DNA from: Lumbricus rubellus
Lineage: Eukaryota > Annelida > Clitellata > Crassiclitellata > Lumbricidae
Direction of reading: 5' to 3'
Assembly (NCBI GenBank): GCA_945859605.1
Contig: OX243817.1
Location: forward strand, 34,684,968 to 34,748,967
Length of the DNA stretch: 64,000 nucleotides
Below are positions 54,167 to 64,000 of this stretch, in pieces. Position 1 is the stretch's first letter. Each line of letters opens with the position of its first letter. The position numbers were made by a program, and so were the translations under genes. The notes beneath the pieces are model-generated. The model saw nothing but the letters and a program-made list of their open reading frames with translations, was not told where the DNA came from and did not search any database.

Positions 54167-54476
54167 AAATAGGAAAGCTTTTGCTAATTTACCTAAGGCG
54201 TGAGCAAACACTGAGAGAGATTATGCACGTTGGGCCTAGCTGGTCTTTTTGGGACTTAAGGTGGCAATGAGGAATGAGGTAAGCAGATGCATAGCATTCG
54301 TTGGACGTAGGCTACAAGTAGACACGTAGACGAGCTTTTCGGTTCAGACCGATTTTGACATAGGCTTAAAATTCGGTTAACTTTAGGCTATATTTGTAGT
54401 CATTAAATGAACAACTAGTAGCCTAATTGTTTTACATCTGTCGAATAGTGTGACGATTTTTTGAAAGGTTAAAATG
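54167..54476 (+). promoter_or_regulatory. 5' flank and presumed start-codon exon of M5
   Basis: It resembles the proximal flank of M1 (ACACGTAGACG, TTTTCGGTTCAGA, ATCTGTCGAATAGTGTGACGA). At the aligned place ATG (54474-54476) is followed by GTGAGT, a strong donor. TGA is in frame four codons upstream. The intron would be 54477-55086, only 610 bp, because the DNA transposon of M1/M3/M4 is absent. Confidence 0.55.
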
Positions 54477-55086
54477 GTGAGTTGTCATAATATCGAATTA
54501 GCGAATTAGAGTCTATGGATCAAACCATTCCTATGATTGCACAAATTCGTGAAACTTCTTTTTGTCTCACTGTGATCACTGCGACCCTGTAATGACCAGT
54601 GTTGTCAGATTCGTAATTCGCCTAAATGCGTATGTTCACCAAAATGAGGAAAGTTTGGCATTTGTAAACGTCATGAAACTGTTAATGCCCATCACTCGTT
54701 GAGACTAATTCTAAATGACCACGCATTTGAGGTTAGATAACCTTTCTTGGTTAATTGGTCGTACTCGTAGGCTTATATGGCTCAATCAGTTTGCGACAAG
54801 CCCCAGAACCTTCACGTCATTTATAGGGAATCCCGTAAATCAAAAGGCCTAATCGTCATCGCTGAAACAGTAATTAACGATAGGGCTTAAGGCATCTCGG
54901 TTGCAAATTGGGCATTCTTCAATTGCATAAACAGACGATTTCCTTCATGAGATTATAGCCAAACACATGAAATCTGGGTTTAGCCTATAAGACTTAGGCT
55001 ATTACAAGAGAAAAACTCATTGAAATTACGTAGGAATAATAGAATAACGTAAGTAAAAACAATATTCAGGATAGGTTTTTTCCTAG

Positions 55087-57237
55087 GAATCCGATCAAGA
55101 TATCTGTGACGAATCCAGGATTTTCATGTCTTATGTTCAGCGCCTACTATGGAAACCAAACGGCAGAAGCTTTTTGTTGTGTGGAAGTTTCTTTGAACTT
55201 CCTTTGTGCTACGTATTAACAAATCTTACAGACATTGATTATATGACAATCAACCCGAATATAATCGCAATTCCTCGTGGCGTACCATTTGCCAGGAACT
55301 TTAGAGAAGAAGTTCTTTTCATTGATACCTGGATTACTCCGCTTGGATTCGTGCGATTGTTAAAGGAACATTCCAAAACTGTCAGCGTCTTCAACATCGA
55401 TCGAAGCAGACTTCATGGACCTGCGCGCAAACACACAATGTCAGTAGATGATATATTAGAATATTTCAAATCTTCCCTAAAAATTGAACCGAGTCGCAAG
55501 GGTATAGGGCAATTACTGAACCGAGATGATGTCGTCGCAATTATTTGTCCATATTGGCCCAGTGAAGCTCATGATTGGATTACACGAACTACTTTGAGTG
55601 GATGTCCAGATAAAGTAATTAAAGATCACATAGTACGAGGCGGATGTCATTTCGTTGCAAGGTCTCACCACACTAAATCTAACGATAGCGATCAGTGGAG
55701 ATATTCCTTTTCCCAAGCTGAGATTGTTCTGATTCACAGCTGGAATGACGTTCAGAAATATATTTATCACATTCTCCGTGTAATTAAAAGACGTATTAAT
55801 GAGACATGCAAGCCGAAGGAGAAAGGTGTCTTCAATACTTACCTTGTCAAGACGTTGATGCTGTGGGCTTGTGAAATGAAGCCTAAAGAGTTTTGGGCAC
55901 AAGAAAACGTTGAAGCATCAGTGAAAGAGTTGCTCTGTCAAGCAATTGAATGTCTAATAGACAGGAATTGTCCACACTATTTTATATTAGGCCTGAACAT
56001 CCTGGACTGTTCATTTGGTATCGATATTTCCTGTGAACTTTTCCAACTAGAGCAGTTCGTGTCTGAAGATGTTTCCAGGATCATGGCCGATTTTCCGAAA
56101 TTCGATGTGAAGTTAAATCTGCATTTGGTGATTACGAAGAAAATGGTTATGTGTTGGTTTTTGTATGCTATTGCTAGCTCATATATAAATCCATTTGATA
56201 CAGCGTTCGGAAGATATAATTTTATCGACAGACTTTCCGATGGCCCTTTGATTTACGCACAATTTGAAAATCTTTTTAGAGGGATTATGGCACATTTGAG
56301 ACTGCAGTCTTTGAATTCCCAGATGCGAATCAGGGTTAACACAGATAACATGTCCCCAATTGAACACTTTGGACTTGGTCTCAAAGCAGACACTGACAAA
56401 CACTTAACATGGATGACTAATATGCAAGAATCTTTTCATCACAGAATTGCAAGATTTCTTAGGAGCGACAAGTCAAACGGTTCAAATGGACATGGGATAT
56501 ACACGTGCTCACAAAATGGCCCCATGTCTAAATGTAGCTGTTCTCGTAAACTGCTTGAACGTGTATGTTGCTACGAAAGGGTTCCTAGAAATTCAAGATG
56601 CCTATCGACTCGGTACGAACTTGCAGCACTTGAAATAAATTCTTTACTAAAGTTATTTTTTGAAGCGTGCAGCCGGTATTACAGAAACATATCAACAATT
56701 ATCAGCGGTGTATTTCAAGCAAATTTCTTCCACACGTATCTTCACAATTACCAAGCGGCCTTAGACATATGTAGACACACGATTCAAATGTTACAATCTA
56801 TTTACACAATGTCGTCGTTAGTCAATGGAGGCAATTTTCCTTCACCCTTTTTGAGTTGCGACGTGATGCCCTTGTTTGACGAAAATATTCAGACAGTTTT
56901 TGGATTCGTATGTCTATTAATTTGTGTCGGATATGATAAGGAAATGAATCGTGGTAATCTGTTCGAAATCTGTCTTCCTTCTTTTATGGGTTCATCCACC
57001 ATCGAGGCACGGATTCATCGTAAGAGAAGTTCTCGAAATTCTCGACTCATTTCTTCTCTCGTCGTTCAACTGTGTCCTGCAATGTTCATCAGGTACATTG
57101 GAATGAAATGTCAGAAGAAACTGAAAAGGTGTAACGACAGCATTTTTGACATACATAGTCAACCAGAGAATGATAATCGTCTTCAGCTTAATGCAATCAT
57201 GTTATTACAGTGTGCTCAATCCATTGCAAAGAACTGA
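55087..57237 (+). CDS. M5: Mab-21-domain, cGAS-like family protein (main exon)
   Basis: The exon is open for 716 codons from a TTTTCCTAG acceptor to TGA. Motifs kept: C-G-S-F-F-E, D-I-D-Y-M, a third Asp in R-D-D-V-V before C-P-Y-W-P, G-G-C-H-F-V, and W-R-Y-S-F-S-Q-A-E. The N-T-Y-L-V-K-T-L-M-L-W-A-C helix, the TPR-like F-F-H-T-Y-L-H-N-Y-Q-A and L-F-D-E-N-I-Q-T-V-F-G-F are also present. A Cys/Ser-rich loop before the R-V-C-C-Y-E motif (near residues 470-485) is longer than in M4. An in-frame ATG at 55126 lies upstream of the GS motif and could also serve as a start without exon 1. With the shortest intron and the best GT donor, M5 may be closest to the ancestral layout. Function as an active cGLR is inference. 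Confidence 0.87.
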   Translation, partial: ESDQDICDESRIFMSYVQRLLWKPNGRSFLLCGSFFELPLCYVLTNLTDIDYMTINPNIIAIPRGVPFARNFREEVLFIDTWITPLGFVRLLKEHSKTVSVFNIDRSRLHGPARKHTMSVDDILEYFKSSLKIEPSRKGIGQLLNRDDVVAIICPYWPSEAHDWITRTTLSGCPDKVIKDHIVRGGCHFVARSHHTKSNDSDQWRYSFSQAEIVLIHSWNDVQKYIYHILRVIKRRINETCKPKEKGVFNTYLVKTLMLWACEMKPKEFWAQENVEASVKELLCQAIECLIDRNCPHYFILGLNILDCSFGIDISCELFQLEQFVSEDVSRIMADFPKFDVKLNLHLVITKKMVMCWFLYAIASSYINPFDTAFGRYNFIDRLSDGPLIYAQFENLFRGIMAHLRLQSLNSQMRIRVNTDNMSPIEHFGLGLKADTDKHLTWMTNMQESFHHRIARFLRSDKSNGSNGHGIYTCSQNGPMSKCSCSRKLLERVCCYERVPRNSRCLSTRYELAALEINSLLKLFFEACSRYYRNISTIISGVFQANFFHTYLHNYQAALDICRHTIQMLQSIYTMSSLVNGGNFPSPFLSCDVMPLFDENIQTVFGFVCLLICVGYDKEMNRGNLFEICLPSFMGSSTIEARIHRKRSSRNSRLISSLVVQLCPAMFIRYIGMKCQKKLKRCNDSIFDIHSQPENDNRLQLNAIMLLQCAQSIAKN

Positions 57238-58779
57238 ACGAACTGCCGCAACACTGGCTCTCATAATCCATTGAATTATAGAGCTTTAATACGGATCTCA
57301 TAAATTTTTTGTTAACGGCCGGTAACTATTGGCTAGAATGCTATGGTCTACTCAGTCATCGCTGAGACCTCATTGTGACTCCATACTATAGTGAGTGTGA
57401 AAAGCAAAACGAACCAGATATTTTAGTGTTTTACAAGTGAGAGGACTTTCGCATTTGCAAACTATAATGTTTTATGATAAAAACAGACCTAGGCCTAATC
57501 ATTTATTTGACAATAAAACCAATCAAGAATGAAGAAAACCAAAAGGTTATGAATACAACGAAACAGTGCGTAGGCCCTATGTAATTATTGTAATAGTTAT
57601 AGCCTGTATTCGTTTGTCCATGACCAGGAAGTGACAGGATAGAAACAATCAAATCATCAGAACAACTCAACCGCACGCATTCATGCCTAGGTCTACTCTT
57701 TCACTGACGATAGCACAATACTGCTAACCTATATACATATACATGTACATGCTAAGCTTCGTAGCCAATGCAGCACATGTCATGTCAGCAGAATCTTCTG
57801 CTCAGACGTAGCCTATCGCCTAGGCGTTGTATTTCTCAGACTGATAATGAAGGTGTTTTACGTTTAAGTATTATTATATTGTAATATATATATGTATATA
57901 TATATATATGGTCTGTATAAATAGACGAACTGCAGAGAACAACATCATGGTAACTTGCATTTCAGAATCAAGATTTTGTATTTCAGTAGGCCTATAATTG
58001 CCTAAGTTGTAATGGTGACTTAGTGAAAGTTCCAAATGCAAATAGCTATGCGTTATAATAACTAGGAAGTGACAGAGAAGATACAGTCTATTCAATGGAA
58101 CAACTCAATCGTATCCTTGCATATGCTCTTCGCCGGCTGAGAGCACAATGCTGCCAGCCTGATAGCAAATACAGCGCAATCATGTTAGTCTTTCTTCTTA
58201 GACATATTATACCATAGTTTAAACCATTCATGCTAAGCGGTGTATTAATTGCTGCACCGCAGAAATAGGTGAACTACAGGGAATCAGATAACATCATGGT
58301 AACTTGCTTTTCATGATCATCATTTTAATTGTTGTGTAATTGCATAGTAGTAATGGCGAGTTAGTAGTTACACGTATACTCAAAAATTGCCATTATTGTC
58401 TAAAATCAGAGAAAATTATATTGCTAAGTTGGTATCAAAATATCAAACATGCGGAAATTTCAAAGAGTTCAAACACTTTGGCTGGAAATACATGTATACG
58501 TGAGACGTTAAACTATCCAGCCTACATATAATCAAATAACATCAATATATCGTACATGTAGGTTCATTCTGATAAGGCCTGCATTAGGTCAATAATTATG
58601 TATGTATACATTAAACTATTTGCATACAGCTAATCCTGCATTTTTTATGGACCACAGGCAGTGATAACAAGATAATCTATCTTGTTTCCTTAAATTGTGA
58701 ATATGTATCACCGAAGCACTATGCGCTATAGGTGTAGGCTATGAATACATATTCGCACATCTGCTCCTTCATGTTTTAA
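57238..58779. other. Segment between M5 and M6, duplicate of the region before M2
   Basis: 57440-57880 pairs with 20980-21700 and 57900-58200 pairs with 23892-24130. A TA tract lies at 57885-57912. The rest (58200-58780) has no recognised gene or repeat. Confidence 0.6.
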
Positions 58780-59130
58780 CCACTTTCACTGGCTCTCTTT
58801 TACTGCTAGAATTCAGTTTAAGGTTCGTAATCCAATTGCTGGCCCTATATTGGCTTAGCGCCCAAATATGTTTGTGATCTCATCCGTCTGTCGACTTCAA
58901 CCTCCTCTCTTCGTCTATTATATTCACTTGTCAGGCATGCTCTCCTGGTCCCGCCGGCAAAACTGCTATGACCAATACTCGAGTTTTTTCTTCATTGGTC
59001 GAGCACATTATTCCTGACTCTCTACATCGTAACGTTCTTGCAATGAACTTGAAGGCCCTATCCCAAGTGGATCTTTCCCCTGTCTCTAACCGCATTCTTT
59101 TCGCTTGATCATCCGCACTGAATGGGCGCT
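58780..59130 (+). mobile_element. LINE 3' fragment, frameshifted
   Basis: It begins with CACTTTCACTGGCTCTCTTTT (an H-W-L-S-F motif in place of H-W-L-P-I) and runs through the coding end with several stops to TCTAACCGCATTCTTTTCGC and GGGCGCTATAACAAG, the family tail. Confidence 0.65.
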
Positions 59131-59279
59131 ATAACAAGATAACCCATACATAGTATTACAACTATTACATAGACCTGCATAGATACTGGGAACGACTGAT
59201 GGGTGTGTGCGGTGAGAGGTTCTTTATAAATTTAATGTTTAGACAAAATGCAAAACAACATTTATTTTATATATATATA

Positions 59280-59592
59280 TAATTATTATGATAATATCAA
59301 GGAGTCTCATAGAGAATAGCTTACATGGACCATGCTCATCATAATTAGGCCTAAGCCGAATATTTATTGAGCACAACGGCCTAAGCGTGAAGTAGCCTAG
59401 CCTACGGAATCTTTTTTCTGTTCAGGTTGGGTTTGATGTCATAGGCTCATAGGGTATATAATGTAGAAGAGTCGAATTGAGTCTGTAGGCCTACTTGTCA
59501 ACTTAATTTGTCGAGTGCCCAAATAGCAGAGCCAATAATATTGCTTAACGTCCCTCTGTCGAATGGCTGGAAAGTAGCGAACAATCGAAACA
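59280..59592 (+). promoter_or_regulatory. 5' flank of M6, presumed start codon lost
   Basis: It aligns with the M2 flank (25421-25622). Where M2 has ATCAAAATG/GTAATT, M6 has ATCGAAACA/GTTACT (59590-59592 is ACA). The exon-1 start codon of the family model is therefore absent. An ATG at 59876, just before the acceptor, is in frame with the main exon and could start an unspliced product. Confidence 0.45.
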
Positions 59593-59893
59593 GTTACTAG
59601 GCTAGCCTCCTTTATGAAAATCAATCATGAATATTCATTGATTCATCAAAATAAAATTATGGTCAAATTGTAGAGCATAATTTTGCTCAGTGCTTTTCTG
59701 GAGCGAGGTTCTGGAACGGAACAAATTCGGGATTTTGTTAACAACTTCAAATAAAATCTGTGGTTATTTATTTAGCGTTTGCAGTTCGCGCTAAACCAGG
59801 GCACAGCATCGCTGCATCGTCATCAGCAATTCGTGCATAGCGTAGGCCTAAGCGATAGCATTATTTAGGAATAAATTGAATTGCATTTTCCAG

Positions 59894-61915
59894 GAATCCG
59901 AGCAAGACATCTGTGACGAAACTCAGATGTGTAGGTCGTATATTCAACGTCTTCTCTGGAAGGAAAGAGGAAGTCATATTTTGTATTGTGGAAGTTTCTT
60001 TGAACTCCCTCTGTGCTACGTAATAATGAATCTGACAGATATTGACCGCATGATTATCAACCCTAAACTTACTGCAATTCCTCGTGGCGTTGCATTTGTT
60101 AAGAACTATGGAGTAGAAGTCCTTTCGATTGATCCACTAGATACTCAACCGGGATTCGTGCGATTGTTAGAGGAACATCCCTACAATGTCAGCTTCTTCA
60201 AAATTGATCGCATTAACCTTCATGGGCCAGCCCATACACTGACATTTGAATTACTTGATGAATTTCAACATGAGGTTGTTAAATTTGAACCGAGTCGGAA
60301 AGATTTGGATAAAATGACACAGGATGAAGTCGTTGCAATTTCCTGTCCATATTGGCCCAGTGAAGCACAAGATTGGATTACAAGAACTACTTTGAGTGGA
60401 TGGCCAGATAAATGTTTAAAGGATCACATTGTTCAAGGCGGATGCCACTTAGTTGCAAAGTCTCACTACACCAAACCTAACGATACTAACCAGTGGAGAT
60501 ATTCCTTTTCTCAAGCAGAGATTGTTCTGATTCACGGCTGGAATGACGTTCAGAAATACATTTATCACATTCTTCGTGTAATCAAAGGACGTATTGCAAG
60601 GTCATGCAAAACCGAGGAGAAAAGCGTCTTCAACAATTATCTTATCAAGACTTTGATGCTTTGGACTTGCGAAATGAAGCCTAAAGAGTTTTGGGCTGAG
60701 GAAAGCATTGAGGCATCAGTAAAAGAGTTGCTCTGTCAAACAATTGGGTGTCTAATAGATAGGGAATGTCTACACTATTTCATGCCCGCTGTCGACATCC
60801 TGGCCTGTTCACTTGGAGCCGATGTTGCCAGTGAAATTTCCTTACTACAGCAGATCACCTGCGAGGGTGTTACGAGGATAATGACAGACTTCCCGAAATT
60901 CAATGGAAAAACCAATCTGCACGTGGATGTTTCTAGAAAAATAATTAGACGTTTATCTTCTTTTTATGACATTTGCATAAATCCTTTGGATTCAAATTTT
61001 GGACGATATAATTTTAGAGGCGAGTTTCCAGGTGGGGCTTTGATTTACTCGGATCTTAGAAATCTTTTTAATGGTCTTATGGCCCACAAACGACTGCAGT
61101 CTTTGAATTCTGAGATTCAAAGCAGAGGAAATGCTAGAGATAAGTCTACAATTGAGCACTTTAGACGTTTACTTGAAGAGGACAGTGACAACCCCTCAAT
61201 ATGGATGAGTAATTTACAAGATTCTTTGCATGTCAATTTCGGAAAATTAGTGAACAGCGACATGTCAAAGGGTCTAAGTGAACCGGAGATTCACATTTGT
61301 ACAAGAGATGATCCCATGTCAAAGGATAACAGTTGTCGTAATTTGCGTGATCGTGTATGTTGCTATGAAAGGCTTACTAACATAAGCTGTCAATCAGCCT
61401 GTTGCAAGTCTTTGGCGCTTAAAATAAATTCCACGGGTAAGTTAATTCTTGCGGCGTTTGACCTGTTCTTTGTAAATCCGTCAAAAATTATAAACGGTTT
61501 ATTTTCTGCAAATATTTATTACACGTATCTTAAACATCATGAAGTTGCTCTAACCATATGCAGAAATCTACTTCAAATGTTGAAATCTAAAGTGCCTGTG
61601 CATTTAGTTGGCAGGGCATTCGGAAGCAGCACTTTTCCAGAACCTTTTCTGAGTAGTGACTTGATGCCTTTGTTTGACGAAAATATTCAGACAGTTTTCA
61701 GATTCGTTGGTTTATTTATTTGTATTGGACACAAAAAGGAAGTGAATCGTGGTAATCTTATCAGAATTCCTCCTCTGTTCATAGAAGATCATTCCAGTGG
61801 AAAAGAAGGGAAGAAACTTCAAAAGAAAAGTTCTTTTTATTCTCGAGTGATTTCTTCTCTCGTTGTCCGGACACGTTCATCAAATACATCGGAATGCAAT
61901 GCGAGAAACAGTTGA
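59894..61915 (+). pseudogene. M6: Mab-21-domain, cGAS-like gene with lost start and frameshifted C-terminus
   Basis: The main exon follows a TTTTCCAG acceptor and is open for 673 codons. The nucleotidyltransferase half is intact: C-G-S-F-F-E, D-I-D-R-M, a third Asp in D-E-V-V before C-P-Y-W-P, G-G-C-H-L-V and W-R-Y-S-F-S-Q-A-E. At about 61867 a deletion of 10 nt, compared with M2, shifts the frame. The last residues are replaced by a short Ser/Asn/Arg-rich tail ending at 61915, while the former frame continues to a TGA at 62026-62028. About 50 C-terminal residues are lost. Together with the missing exon-1 ATG this argues for a decaying gene, although a protein started at 59876 would still carry all catalytic motifs. 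The L-F-D-E-N-I-Q-T-V-F motif survives. Closest to M2. Confidence 0.75.
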
Positions 61916-62028
61916 ACCAGGGTCACGATGATCTTTTCGACCTAGACAGAGTACCACAGAATGATAGACGACTACAGCGTCATGCAATTCTGTTACTACG
62001 GTGTGCCTATGTCATTGGACAGAATTGA

Positions 62029-63349
62029 TGGAATTGATACTACACCGATTCTTATCCATTGAATAGAACATATTTTGAAAGAATTTCGTTTGTGACTTTG
62101 TGGTTGGTCGTTCTATTATCTGTGACACCATGATCATTGGATGAGTATCGCTGCTGATCAAACGCATTGAATGGCAATCCTATCCTTGTAGTGCGTGTCA
62201 AGTTGTTCATTATTATGTCTTTTTGCAAAGCGCTATGAACTATTGCACTTGTTGTCTGGGATGTGAAGATGGTGTTGAGGACTAGCAACGATACATATTC
62301 TGCTTCTAATACTGAACTTATAATAATATTATAGTGTACCGCATAGATCTATTAAACTGGGAAGGGTTTAATCGAGTCTACACCAGCTCCACGTTCTAAA
62401 TAGGCTACAAGAGTGAGCCGAGTCGATGCGAAGCGCTTAGAGCGCTTAAGGCATACCTAATCAAAGTATGTTCATTGAAGTGTAAACTCATTTGACTCGT
62501 TCTTACATGTAAGTATACCCTATTGTTACTTGTGATTTGATTCGGGTGCTTCATTACAACAATGTCAATTCAATTTTTCTTCTTCCGTGACTGTCTTTCA
62601 ATACTTTTTGTGATTGTATCAAGATTATAAGTTAAAGAATATGGGGGAGACCGGGGCTAAAAGTAACAATTTACACATTCATGCGAATTGCGTCAGAACT
62701 CTTTCTCCAAGCTCAGTGCAAAAATGCATCAGCGAAATCCTTGGGGCATCTCTGATCGCGTGGCTTTCATTTGAGACTTGTAGGCTACCTTTGGCACAAC
62801 CGGATATGACCCATTTGTTTTACGATGTGTTGTTTATTCTTTATGCTTTCGATGCAACTAGTCATTAATGATTATTATGTTGCTTGTATGTGCAGCCATT
62901 GCTGCATTAGTACATGTAAATGGTTAGGCCTATTTGATTTCAATTTTTTCTAAGCTAGTAATTAGTCGGTGCACATAGCCGAATATTATGGCCCACACAG
63001 TCAAGCACAGTCTGTAGGACTATACGAGAACTAAAATAGCGTAGCAGTCATTCAACAAAAGATCAGCTACATGTATGGATGCTAGGATTCTATCTCTTGT
63101 TACAAATTCACTGTGCGGGCCGAGTCAATAATTATACTCGCTATAAGCTTAGAAAAAATAGTTTGTAAACCCCAACGTTGGTCTTATCATACCGCTGGTC
63201 GAACGGCATCGAACCATCTGACACCCAACCAGTCATTGGACCAGTTCGATCAGTGTTATGTATTTTTAGCGTTGCCAAATTTAGGCCTACCGATCAAATG
63301 AGTTTGCAAAAAGAGAAATGTCTACCATCACTGCTTATGAGTGGCGTTG
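62029..63349. other. 3' flank of M6 and unit-end DNA
   Basis: It is collinear with the M2 downstream region (28850-29400, 29724-29920) without the hAT insertion. An 84-codon frame at 62614 has no domain and no paralogous frame after M2, so it is not called. Confidence 0.5.
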
Positions 63350-64000
63350 GTGTTTTATATGTTTTGTATTAGATTGCACTGCCAACAAAGTCTTGTGGAC
63401 TTACAGAAAGGATGATTCCAAACTCGTGAACGCGAAGCTGGTTATAATGCATGACTTGTTCTTACTTGGACGAACTAAGACGAGTGATTATTTCAGCAAA
63501 AGCAAAGGAATGGACGTCTTTAAGGGTCCGGTGTCCTGTGGAGCGGGTTTCAATGTAGGCCTACATGAAATCATAACCCGTTATGAAAATAGTTGGTAAA
63601 TTTCTAAGAACTTAGTTTTTTTTTTTTTTTTTTTTTTTTGCCCCGAGGTATACAGGATCCCTCGGGGACTTATCTAGAGCCTAACATAAAAACAAAGTCT
63701 GGAACGGCCCTACTCACTCATCTTCTGTTTCTTGGTCGGCGAAAGTGCCCCTAAAGGCCACAGCATTATAGCGTTAGAACTTAGGTAGTTATTATTATTA
63801 CCGTATAGACCTATACACCTAAAAAATTAAACCCAGTGAATGCCTGAATCGAGCACAATGTACACACACATTGGTACACAGGAAGTATAAGACTAAAGCT
63901 GAACTAAAATGAATGTGTACCCTGCGCACCGGCGTGTGACGTACGCCTACGCCTTCAGTGTGCATAGGGTTTTAAATATTATTATACATCTTCTTCTTCA
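63350..64000. repeat. Start of a further array unit at the right edge
   Basis: It matches 52600-53100, the beginning of the M5 unit, through CTTACTTGGACGAAC, CAGCAAAAGCAAAGG, GAATGCCTGAATCGAGCACAATG and GCACCGGCGTGTGACG. The array probably continues beyond the window. Confidence 0.7.
63616..63775 (-). mobile_element. Retroposed fragment with poly(A) and 9-bp target duplication
   Basis: A run of T (63616-63640, the poly(A) tail of a minus-strand insert) opens the insert, and AGAACTTAG is present on both sides (63607-63615, 63776-63784). The matching M5-unit sequence has no insert here. In minus orientation the insert begins with a short open stretch (about 19 codons to a TGA, acidic end), then a tail region with a CCCCGAGG...CCTCGGGG stem. 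It could be the 3' end of a processed mRNA copy or of a poly(A) SINE/LINE. Confidence 0.7.

Noticed and set aside
59876..59893. ATG at 59876 as the ancestral start of M6
   Set aside because: These bases are the intron end in the aligned paralogues (polypyrimidine tract and CAG). It could still be used in an unspliced transcript but is not the family start.
62614..62868. 84-codon frame after M6
   Set aside because: No recognisable domain, no counterpart after M2, and no splice or promoter evidence.

Overview
The window is eukaryotic nuclear DNA, AT-rich and packed with transposons. It has long introns, LINE, SINE, LTR and DNA-transposon copies, and no operon-like packing. A tandem family of Mab-21-domain genes, Gmr1-type Ty3/gypsy sequence, many hAT elements and a recurrent TAGGCCTA octamer suggest a marine invertebrate, most likely a non-vertebrate deuterostome such as an echinoderm. 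That placement is inference.

The backbone is an array of six plus-strand genes of one family, here called M1 to M6. Their main coding exons begin at 11667, 26691, 33835, 43790, 55087 and 59894. Each encodes about 670-720 residues with a nucleotidyltransferase GS motif, a D-x-D motif, a third Asp before a C-P-Y-W-P motif, and the Mab-21 helical domain. This is the architecture of cGAS-like receptors (cGLRs) and Mab-21-like proteins. A C-terminal half of about 400 residues follows, with a TPR-like helix pair. M2, M3, M4 and M5 look intact. M1 is broken by a young LTR retrotransposon and a 3' frameshift. M6 has lost the presumed start codon and has a frameshifted C-terminus. The main exon starts at a phase-0 acceptor. 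Conserved upstream sequence suggests that a first exon ends exactly with ATG; the intron donor after it is GC in M1, M3 and M4 and GT in M2 and M5.

The array grew by segmental duplication. M1, M3 and M4 share long 5' flanks and a DNA transposon in intron 1. M2 and M6 sit in a second pair of similar segments (20980-29400 and 57440-63100). M5 resembles the M1/M3/M4 type but lacks the intron transposon. Unit sequence also occurs at 5171-5430 and 63350-64000, so the array probably extends, or once extended, past both sides.

Mobile DNA fills most of the rest: a Ty1/copia gag fragment (1-553); a 5'-truncated LINE (3147-4787); a nest of elements around a huge C/T-rich microsatellite (5627-8702); a 4.7-kb Gmr1-like LTR element with identical LTRs (12045-16780); hAT-type elements with 8-bp target duplications (21701-23891, 30250-30428, 39012-39342, 45939-46274, 53750-53907); a mariner-type element (53158-54164); and a full-length LINE with PHD, endonuclease and reverse transcriptase domains (ORF 47257-50568). 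There are no recognisable rRNA genes, functional tRNA genes or CRISPR arrays.

If the cGLR-like proteins are active they would be cytosolic sensors making nucleotide second messengers. Motif retention permits that reading but does not prove it.
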